13,426 nucleotides of DNA from JBHJOF01 sp050330055 (GTDB taxonomy: Bacteria > Pseudomonadota > Alphaproteobacteria > Kiloniellales > JAKSDN01): positions 1-13,426 of the forward strand of contig JBHJOF010000089.1 in NCBI GenBank assembly GCA_050330055.1, read 5' to 3'. The notes beneath the pieces are model-generated. The model had not been told where the DNA came from. It worked only from the letters and a program-made list of their open reading frames with translations, and did not search any database. Positions 8,116-13,426 of the stretch are shown here, one piece after another. Numbering within the stretch: the first letter of the stretch is position 1; each line of letters begins with the position of its first letter. The translations under genes were made by a program, and so were the position numbers.

Positions 8116-8757
8116 TTACCCCGGGCCGGCGGCCGCGGCAAGGTCGGCCCGGATCGCCTGCAGCAGCGGCGCGTTCTGGCGGGCGATGGTGGCCTTCAGG
8201 CTGTCGAGGCTCATCTGGTCCTGTTTCACGAAGATGGTGAACATCATGTTGGTGTTGTTGAAGACCATCTCGCCGACCGCGTCCGCGTCGACCGCCGGCC
8301 TGACCAGGCCGGCTGCCTGCAAGCGGGCGATCAGGCCGCAGACCTGCTTGGCCAGGCGCACGTCGAGCTGGTTGTAGGCACGACCGAAGCGCGTCTCCGG
8401 CTGCTGCGTGGTGATCGCCATGGCATTGCGCCACATCTCCTTGCTGAGATAGACCAGCGAGTGGTCCAGATAGATCGAGATCAGCTCGTTGACCGCCCGC
8501 GCCACATCGCCGGGCGGATCGGCGACCAGCACGGCGCCGGCGTTCAGCACCTCGTTGACCTCCATGGCGACGATGGCCACCAGCAGGTCGCCCTTGTTCT
8601 CGTAGTAGTTATAGACCGTGCCGGGCGAGACCTCGGCCAGCGCCGCGATGGTCTCGATGCGGGCGCGCTCGTAGCCGACCTGGCGGAACTGCTCCGCCGC
8701 CGCGCGCAGGATGCGCTGCTCGCGATCCGCCTTCTGCCTGGCCCGCAAACCGGTCAT
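8116..8757 (-). CDS. TetR/AcrR-family transcriptional regulator
   Basis: This 213-residue protein has the typical TetR size. The N-terminal helix-turn-helix is visible as RIETIAALAEVSPGTVYNYY followed by ENKGDLL (about residues 33-59), preceded by the usual ILRAAAEQFRQVGYERA helix. The C-terminal ligand/dimer domain is not close to any subfamily I can name. The ATG is chosen because GGAAG lies 7 bases upstream and the family similarity begins about 12 residues in. An in-frame ATG 27 codons earlier starts inside a repeat. It sits 9 bp before nadE on the same strand and diverges from the ABC transporter. Likely targets are its own promoter with nadE, the transporter, or both. The ligand is unknown. 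Confidence 0.9.
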   Translation of the reverse strand: MTGLRARQKADREQRILRAAAEQFRQVGYERARIETIAALAEVSPGTVYNYYENKGDLLVAIVAMEVNEVLNAGAVLVADPPGDVARAVNELISIYLDHSLVYLSKEMWRNAMAITTQQPETRFGRAYNQLDVRLAKQVCGLIARLQAAGLVRPAVDADAVGEMVFNNTNMMFTIFVKQDQMSLDSLKATIARQNAPLLQAIRADLAAAAGPG

Positions 8758-8835
8758 GGGCCGCTTCCATCCAGCAAGCGAACAAACGGGCCTGTCACGC
8801 CGTCCGCTTCGCGGACGCCCCCCACCCGGCGCCCC

Positions 8836-8876
8836 CATCCTGAGCCGTGGGCCTCTCCTTCGACAGGCTCAGGATG
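8836..8876. repeat. Palindromic repeat with TTCGACAGGCTCAGGATG end
   Basis: This is a perfect 11-bp stem, CATCCTGAGCC (8836-8846) and GGCTCAGGATG (8866-8876), enclosing a 19-base loop that includes CTTCGACA. It is a single copy of the family seen as pairs at 10264-10341 and 13182-13262. It lies upstream of the regulator gene start, within the region between the divergent genes. Confidence 0.75.
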
Positions 8877-8899
8877 AGGCCCGCGGCCGAAGGACGCGC

Positions 8900-8993
8900 C
8901 GACCTCCCCCTCGAGGGGGGAGGTGAAGTCTAGGCGCAGATCGAGGCTCTCATTCCCTCCCCCCTCGAGGGGGAGGGTTAGGGAGGGGGGCCG
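8900..8993. repeat. C/G-rich paired hairpin repeat, copy C
   Basis: There are two hairpins with self-complementary TCGA centres: CCTCCCCC-TCGA-GGGGGGAGG (8903-8923) and CCCTCCCCCC-TCGA-GGGGGAGGG (8955-8977). They are followed by the G-rich tail TTAGGGAGGGGGG. The layout matches the copies at 4310 and 6223 except that the loop is TCGA instead of GTCAA/TTGAC. It lies between the divergent regulator and transporter genes, upstream of the transporter promoter region. Confidence 0.85.
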
Positions 8994-9095
8994 GCGCGCA
9001 GCGCCCAAAGGGCTCATGCAGCGACCTCTTCTGCCTCGCAAAATCAGGTAAACTCTACTGAGCCCAGCGGTCATGGCGCATAGTGGCACAGAAAA

Positions 9096-9124
9096 TGAAT
9101 TGACTCAATTTTAGAGTTCATTCA
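9096..9124. promoter_or_regulatory. Imperfect dyad over a candidate transporter promoter
   Basis: TGAATTGACTC and GAGTTCATTCA are inverted at 9 of 11 positions around a 7-base AT-rich centre. The left arm includes TTGACT (9100-9105), a good -35 hexamer. A weak -10 (CAGATT, 9123-9128) follows at 17 bp. A further AACTCTA at 9051-9057 is the exact inverse of TAGAGTT inside the right arm (9112-9118). The stretch is AT-rich in a GC-rich genome and sits 45 bp before the binding-protein ATG. Its size and position would fit a TetR-type operator, possibly for the neighbouring regulator. That is inference, and the promoter itself is only a candidate. Confidence 0.4.
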
Positions 9125-9168
9125 GATTTTGCCTAACACAAAACACGTCAGTACAGGGGGACGCTTCC

Positions 9169-10230
9169 ATGCCATCAGCCAAGATACTCCGCCTGGCCGT
9201 CCTGGCCGGAGCCATGACCGCCTTTGCAGGCAGCGCTCAGGCCGCCGAGGAGCTCAACGCCCTGGTCTGGTGCGATCACACCGACCCGGCCCTGATCGAG
9301 CCTTTCGAGCAGGCCAACAACGTCAAGGTCAACCTGAAGGACTACGAGGGCACCGGCACGGCGCTCTCGATCCTCGAGCAGTCGCAGCCCGGCGACTGGG
9401 ACGTCTTCGTGGTCGACGGCATAGACGTGCCGCGCGTGGTCGAGGCCGGCCTGCTGGCGCCGCTGCCGGAGGACGCCTTGCCGACCGCCGACCTCTTCCC
9501 CGAGCTGGTCATGGCCGAGAACCACAGCAAGGACGGCAAGACCTACGCCATCTCGGAGAAGTTCGGCTACAACACCATCTCCTTCAACAAGGAGACGGTC
9601 GACCCCGCCGACATGAACGACATGACGGTGATCTGGAGCGACAAGTACAAGGGCAAGATCGCGGTCTACGATTACTATCTTCCCGTCATGGGCATGGTGG
9701 CGATCGGCCTGGGCAAGAAGACCGCCGAGCTCGGCGAGTCCGACTTGCCGGAGATCAGGGAGAAGCTCTTCGCCATGAAGAAGGCCTCCAAGATGGTGGG
9801 CGAAGTGGTCGCCAGCCAGACCGCGATCGCCACCGGCGAGGTCGACGTGCTGGTCGGCGGCGGCGAATGGGTGACGGCCGGCCTGACGGTCGAGAAGCCG
9901 AACCTGGACTGGGTGATTCCCGAGCAGGGCGGCGTGCGCTGGTCGCAGTCGATCGGCGTCTTCGCCGACTCCAAGAAGCAGGAGTTGGCGCTCAAGTTCG
10001 TGCAGTACATCCTGAGCCCCGAGGGACAGGCGCGCCTGGCGACCTCGTCCTGCTACTGGGCCATGCCGGCGAACCGCAAGGCAGAGGCGCATCTGAGCGA
10101 GCAGCAGAAGACGGCGCTGCGCTGGGACGACCAGGCCGACTACCTGGCCCGCGCGCAGCTCTATCCGGCGCCCGACGCCGATCTGGACGCCAAGATGCAG
10201 GACGTCTGGACCGAGTTCCTGCAGCACTAG
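9169..10230 (+). CDS. Periplasmic spermidine/putrescine-type solute-binding protein
   Basis: This 353-residue secreted receptor captures substrate in the periplasm and delivers it to the permeases encoded downstream. An N-terminal Sec signal peptide is clear: positive start (K5, R8), hydrophobic core, and an AQA-A cleavage site after about residue 25. The mature N-terminus ELNALVWCDHTDPALIEPFE and the early GDWDVFVVDGIDVPRVVEAGLL block resemble PotD/PotF-class proteins, and the length matches. Late in the protein, ALKFVQYILSPEGQARLA is typical of this binding-protein fold. AGGGGGA sits 8 bases before the ATG. The substrate is most likely a polyamine by class and partners. Related systems also carry other small amines or phosphonates, so the exact ligand is open. 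A pair of hairpin repeats separates it from the permease genes. Confidence 0.88.
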   Translation: MPSAKILRLAVLAGAMTAFAGSAQAAEELNALVWCDHTDPALIEPFEQANNVKVNLKDYEGTGTALSILEQSQPGDWDVFVVDGIDVPRVVEAGLLAPLPEDALPTADLFPELVMAENHSKDGKTYAISEKFGYNTISFNKETVDPADMNDMTVIWSDKYKGKIAVYDYYLPVMGMVAIGLGKKTAELGESDLPEIREKLFAMKKASKMVGEVVASQTAIATGEVDVLVGGGEWVTAGLTVEKPNLDWVIPEQGGVRWSQSIGVFADSKKQELALKFVQYILSPEGQARLATSSCYWAMPANRKAEAHLSEQQKTALRWDDQADYLARAQLYPAPDADLDAKMQDVWTEFLQH

Positions 10231-10263
10231 GCCCAGAGTCGCAGAAGCTGGCACCTCAGCGCT

Positions 10264-10341
10264 CCTCATGCTTCGACAAGCTCAGCATGAGGTGTGGAGT
10301 GCGTCTGAACCACCTCATCCTGAGCTTGTCGAAGCATGAGG
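10264..10341. repeat. Inverted pair of 29-bp palindromic repeats inside the transporter operon
   Basis: The first copy (10264-10292) begins CCTCATGCTTCGACAAG and ends AGCATGAGG. The second (10313-10341) is its near-exact reverse complement, beginning CCTCATCCTGAGCTTG and ending AGCATGAGG. Each folds alone (9-bp stem CCTCATGCT/AGCATGAGG in the first), and the two can pair with each other over 29 bp. They lie between the binding-protein stop and the first permease start. In that position REP hairpins are known to stabilise the upstream message or reduce read-through. Confidence 0.9.
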
Positions 10342-10409
10342 CTCGCGGCGCAAGCCAGCATTGGCTGGCACTGGTCCGGCACACGGTCCCGGGATAGGCT
10401 AAGGCCGTA

Positions 10410-11276
10410 ATGACCGCCACAGCAGCCCTCGAGCAGCGCGAGCGCCGCAAGGGCTGGGCCTTCGTGCTGCCGACGCTGCTCTGGACGCTCGCCTTCTTTG
10501 TCGTGCCCTTCGCCGTCATGGCGGTGATGAGCCTGTGGCAGCGCGTGGGCAACCAGTTGGTGCAGAGCTGGAGCCTGGCGAACTACCAGGCCTTCTTCGA
10601 GCGCTCGCACTTCCTGCAGGGCCTGCTGAACTCACTGGAGATCACCCTTGTAGTGACGGTAATCTCCGTGTTGCTCGCCTATCCGCTTGCCTGGATCATC
10701 GCCGAGAAGGTGCCGCAACGCTGGCAGCGCCTGGCGCTGATCCTGGCGATCCTGCCATTCTGGACCTCCTACGTAGTGCGCTCCTATGCCTGGCTGCTGC
10801 TGCTGGCGCGCAACGGCGTGATCAACGAGGCGCTGCTCGGCATCGGTCTGATCGGCGAGCCGCTCCAGCTTTCGGCGACCCGCACCGCCACGGTGCTCGG
10901 CTTCGTGCACTTCTTCGTCATGCTGCTGACGCTCACCATCTACGCAAACCTGGTGCAGCTCTCGCCGAACTACCGCCGCGCCGCCGCCGACCTCGGCGCG
11001 CGGCCGTGGCAGGTGCTGCTGTACGTCATCCTGCCGCTCACCGTGCCGGGAGTCATGGTCGGCGCCTTCCTCACCTTCGTGCTCTGCATCGGCGACTACA
11101 TCACGCCGCAGATTCTGGGCGGCAACCAGGAGCTGGTGCTGCCGCAGATCATCATGCTGCAGATCGGCCGCCGCGCCGACTTCCCCATGGCTTCGGCGCT
11201 CTCGATCATCCTGATGCTGGTGGTGAGCCTGGTCTACCTGGGCTGCGCGCGCTGGCTGAAGCTGGAGCGGGCATGA
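10410..11276 (+). CDS. ABC transporter permease, PotB type
   Basis: This 288-residue inner-membrane subunit, with its partner encoded next, forms the translocation pore of the importer. About six hydrophobic segments are visible, near residues 15-40, 76-98, 107-131, 158-181, 203-228 and 262-281. The cytoplasmic EAA loop that docks on the ATPase is YRRAAADLGARPWQVLLYVILP (residues about 188-209), and LPFWTSYVVRSYAWLLLL is typical of PotB. AAGG lies 5 bases before the ATG. The gene starts 179 bp after the binding-protein stop, across a repeat pair, and its last codons overlap the next start (ATGA), so the two permeases are translationally coupled. Confidence 0.93.
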   Translation: MTATAALEQRERRKGWAFVLPTLLWTLAFFVVPFAVMAVMSLWQRVGNQLVQSWSLANYQAFFERSHFLQGLLNSLEITLVVTVISVLLAYPLAWIIAEKVPQRWQRLALILAILPFWTSYVVRSYAWLLLLARNGVINEALLGIGLIGEPLQLSATRTATVLGFVHFFVMLLTLTIYANLVQLSPNYRRAAADLGARPWQVLLYVILPLTVPGVMVGAFLTFVLCIGDYITPQILGGNQELVLPQIIMLQIGRRADFPMASALSIILMLVVSLVYLGCARWLKLERA

Positions 11277-12064
11277 TCCGGCGCGCGCTTGGCACCCTGG
11301 CGGCCGGCGCTTATCTGGCGGCACTCTACGGCTTCATCTTCCTGCCGGTGGCGGTGCTGGTGCTGTTCTCGTTCCAGGACGGCCGCTTCCCCATCCCGCC
11401 CTTCGTCGGCCCGTCGCTGCGCTGGTACGAAGCGGTCTTCGCCGACGGCAGGCTGGTCAACGCTCTCGGCAACTCGCTGCTGGTGGCGCTGCTGTCCTCG
11501 GCCGTGGCCTGCCTGCTGGGCTTCCTCGCGGCCTACGGCCTGGCGCGCCACCGCCTGCCGGCGGCCGGCTTCCAGCGCGCGCTGATCACCGCGCCCCTCA
11601 CCGTGAGCTACCTCATCATCGGCCTCGGCCTGCTGATCAGCTTCAACGCGCTGGGCGTGCCGCGCTCGCTCTTCACCGTCGGCATCGGCCACGTGGTGAT
11701 CAACGCGCCGCTTTGCTTCGCCATCATCTACAGCCAGATGGGCGAGCACCAGGTCAACATCGAGCGGGCGGCGCGCGATCTCGGCGCCAAGGACTGGCAG
11801 GTCATGGCGCTGATCACCGCGCCGATGCTGGCGCCGGCCATCATCGCCGGCTACTTCCTGTCGGTGACCTTCTCGTGGGACGAGTTCATCATCGCCTTCC
11901 TGCTGTCGCGCTTCGAGGTCACCCTGCCGGTCGAGATCTGGAGCCTGCTGCGCTCCGGCCTCAACCCCAAGACCAACGCGGTCGGCAGCGTGGTCTTCCT
12001 GATCTCGATCGTTGTCGTGCTGCTGCTCGAGCTCACCGTCTTCGCCCGGAGGCCCGCGCGGTGA
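11273..12064 (+). CDS. ABC transporter permease, PotC type
   Basis: This 263-residue second permease of the importer has six hydrophobic segments, approximately at residues 8-33, 65-90, 104-126, 133-155, 178-206 and 236-257. It has the EAA loop ERAARDLGAKDWQVMALITAP (about 164-184) and the PotC-like SWDEFIIAFLLS (201-212). The ATG overlaps the preceding stop in ATGA, with GGAG at 11264-11267 upstream. The reading frame is open further upstream, but that part runs over the PotB gene in another frame and is not used. The stop overlaps the ATPase start in GTGA. Length and order match polyamine systems. Confidence 0.93.
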   Translation: MIRRALGTLAAGAYLAALYGFIFLPVAVLVLFSFQDGRFPIPPFVGPSLRWYEAVFADGRLVNALGNSLLVALLSSAVACLLGFLAAYGLARHRLPAAGFQRALITAPLTVSYLIIGLGLLISFNALGVPRSLFTVGIGHVVINAPLCFAIIYSQMGEHQVNIERAARDLGAKDWQVMALITAPMLAPAIIAGYFLSVTFSWDEFIIAFLLSRFEVTLPVEIWSLLRSGLNPKTNAVGSVVFLISIVVVLLLELTVFARRPAR

Positions 12065-13152
12065 CGGCCAGGGTCGAGATCCGCGGCGTCACCCAGCGCT
12101 TCGGCAGCGTGACCGCGCTCAAGGGAATCGACGTGGCGGTCGAGGCCGGCCGCTTCGCCGTGCTGCTCGGCCCCTCGGGCTGCGGCAAGACCACGCTGCT
12201 CTCGATCCTTGGCGGCTTCCTGACGCCCAGCGAGGGGCGCGTGCTGATCGGCGGGCGCGACGTGACCTTCCTGCCGCCGGCGCGCCGCCCGACCACCACC
12301 ATGTTCCAGGACTACGCCCTTTTCCCGCACATGAGCCTCGGGGCCAACGTCGGCTTCGGCCTGCGCATGCGCGGCATGGCGCGGGCGCCGCGCGACGTCC
12401 GAGCGCGCGAGCTCCTGGCGCTGGTCGGGCTCGAGGGCGCCTTCCACCGGAAGCCGCACGAGCTCTCCGGCGGCCAACGCCAGCGCGTGGCACTCGCCCG
12501 CGCGCTGGCCGTCGAGCCGGACGTGCTGCTGCTCGACGAGCCGCTGGGCGCGCTCGACCTCAAGCTGCGGCGCCAGATGCAGGACGAGCTGAAGGCGATC
12601 CAGCGCCGCGTCGGCACCACATTCATCCACGTCACCCACGACCAGGAAGAGGCCATGGCGATCGCCGACGAGATCATCGTCATGAATCACGGCGTGATCG
12701 AGGACTACGGCCCGCCGGAGCGCGTCTACTTGCGCCCCCGTTCCGCCTTCGCCGCCGGCTTCATGGGCGAGATCAACATGCTGGACGGCAGCGTCGAGGC
12801 CGTCGGCGATGAGGCGGTGACCGTCGCCACGCCGCTCGGCCGCCTCGCCCTGCCGGCCGCGAGCTTCGGCGGGCTGGCGCCGACGCTTGGGCTGGCCGTC
12901 AAGCTCGGCGTCCGGCCCGAGCACATCCGGCCCGACCTCGACCCGGCCGGCGCGCTCGACCTCGGCCAGGCCGAGATCGCCGACGAAGCCTTCTTCGGCA
13001 CGCACCACCGCTGTCATCTGCGTTTGCAGTCCGAGCCCGACTGCGTCTTCACCGCGCATCTGCCGCAGACGGCGGGCATCGCGGTGGGCGATCTGGTCGC
13101 GCTGCGCGTTGCGCCGGGGTCGGTCATCGTGTTGGCAGGGTCGAAACGCTAG
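12061..13152 (+). CDS. potA: ABC transporter ATP-binding protein, PotA type
   Basis: This 363-residue ATPase powers the importer from the cytoplasmic side. All nucleotide-binding motifs are intact: Walker A GPSGCGKTT (37-45), Q-loop Gln83 (TTTMFQDYALFPHM), signature LSGGQRQR (135-142), Walker B VLLLDEP (155-161), D-loop GALD (163-166) and switch His193 (VTHDQEE). A C-terminal TOBE-like regulatory domain starts near residue 240, with LGVRPEHIRPD. The start is GTG inside GTGA, overlapping the PotC stop, and has GGAGG at 12048-12052 eight bases upstream. The frame runs on upstream only as an overlap with PotC. PotA is preferred over CysA, FbpC or UgpC because of the neighbouring PotB/PotC-type permeases, but the name is by class, not by tested substrate. 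Confidence 0.9.
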   Translation: MTARVEIRGVTQRFGSVTALKGIDVAVEAGRFAVLLGPSGCGKTTLLSILGGFLTPSEGRVLIGGRDVTFLPPARRPTTTMFQDYALFPHMSLGANVGFGLRMRGMARAPRDVRARELLALVGLEGAFHRKPHELSGGQRQRVALARALAVEPDVLLLDEPLGALDLKLRRQMQDELKAIQRRVGTTFIHVTHDQEEAMAIADEIIVMNHGVIEDYGPPERVYLRPRSAFAAGFMGEINMLDGSVEAVGDEAVTVATPLGRLALPAASFGGLAPTLGLAVKLGVRPEHIRPDLDPAGALDLGQAEIADEAFFGTHHRCHLRLQSEPDCVFTAHLPQTAGIAVGDLVALRVAPGSVIVLAGSKR

Positions 13153-13181
13153 TTTCGATTACGGTAAGCGGGTGTGCCTGG

Positions 13182-13262
13182 CCTCACCCTTCGACAGGCT
13201 CAGGGTGAGGTGAGTGCGCGCCTTGAGGCGCGCCCTCATGCTGAGCTTGTCGAAGCATGAGG
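13182..13262. repeat. Triple hairpin between convergent transporter and AraC genes
   Basis: A 29-bp palindrome (13182-13210, CCTCACCCTTCGACAGG to GGTGAGG) and a second inverse-oriented one (13234-13262, CCTCATGCTGAGCTTG to GCATGAGG) flank a perfect small hairpin, GCGCGCC-TTGA-GGCGCGC (13216-13233). The first begins 29 bases after the ATPase stop, and the last ends 9 bases from the AraC stop on the other strand. The cluster may therefore end or protect transcripts arriving from both directions. No T-tract follows any of the stems. Confidence 0.85.
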
Positions 13263-13271
13263 CCACTTTCC

Positions 13272-13426
13272 CTACGCCCCCTCGCCCACGGAGTCCGCGT
13301 CCTTGCCCAGGTAGCGCTGCGGGCTGGTGCCCAGCGCCTTGCGGAACATGGCGATGAAGGCCGAGGGGCTGTCGTAGCCGACGGCATAGGCGACCGCCGT
13401 CCCCGGCTCGTCGGCGGCCAGGCGGG
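13272..13426 (-). CDS. AraC-family transcriptional regulator, C-terminal fragment
   Basis: Only the last 50 residues are inside the window. The gene continues past the right edge, so no start is visible here. The fragment contains the second helix-turn-helix of the AraC DNA-binding domain: VAYAVGYDSPSAFIAMFRKA (residues 11-30 of the fragment) followed by LGTSPQRYL, the family's signature ending. An acidic tail (GKDADSVGEGA) then leads to TAG. It is convergent with the transporter operon. Its effector domain and targets cannot be judged. Confidence 0.9.
   Translation of the reverse strand, partial: RLAADEPGTAVAYAVGYDSPSAFIAMFRKALGTSPQRYLGKDADSVGEGA

Noticed and set aside
10535..11272. Extension of the PotC-type permease upstream, overlapping PotB
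   Set aside because: The extra residues are an out-of-frame reading of PotB. The ATGA overlap at 11273 gives a product of normal PotC length.

Overview
The window is GC-rich chromosomal DNA, very probably from an alphaproteobacterium. The evidence is the strongly GC-biased third codon positions in the long genes, a cold-shock gene next to a tiny Lys/Arg/Glu/Ala-rich ORF, a PotD/PotB/PotC/PotA-type transporter, and several intergenic palindromic repeat families of the kind common in that class. I cannot name the genus from sequence alone. The left and right edges lie inside other units: the first 111 bases may hold a gene tail, and the last 155 bases hold the C-terminus of an AraC-family regulator.

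Layout from left to right. 1-185: palindromic repeat pair. 353-559 (-): CspA-type cold-shock protein with a hairpin just downstream. 560-950: non-coding, with a cluster of hairpins upstream of a 51-residue charged ORF (951-1106, +). 1132-2544 (-): cysteinyl-tRNA synthetase. 2714-3123: a composite of nested inverted repeats, including an AT-rich element built on 10-bp units and a 174-bp element with perfect 19-bp terminal inverted repeats. 3151-4188 (-): unrecognised multi-pass membrane protein. 4436-6127 (-): glutaminyl-tRNA synthetase. 6406-8106 (-): glutamine-dependent NAD+ synthetase, preceded at 9 bp by a TetR-family regulator (8116-8757, -). 9169-13152 (+): four-gene ABC importer of the spermidine/putrescine class, in the order binding protein, permease, permease, ATPase. 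13272-13426 (-): AraC-family C-terminus, convergent with the transporter.

How the genes work together. The left two thirds are housekeeping (CysRS, GlnRS, NAD synthesis), all on the minus strand. The right third is a transport operon whose last three genes are translationally coupled: ATGA and GTGA overlaps join permease 1 to permease 2 and permease 2 to the ATPase. The regulator-nadE pair diverges from the transporter across a 411-bp region that carries a repeat cluster and, nearest the binding-protein gene, an imperfect dyad over a TTGACT -35-like hexamer. TetR control of the transporter is therefore plausible but unproven.

The most notable non-genic content is the density of intergenic repeats. 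A C/G-rich paired hairpin family appears at three gene boundaries. A family with a TTCGACA core or its complement TTGTCGAA, plus a related variant, appears at four places. The nested inverted repeats near 2.7-3.1 kb make up the rest. I found no defence system, CRISPR array, toxin-antitoxin pair, phage gene, transposase, rRNA or tRNA.
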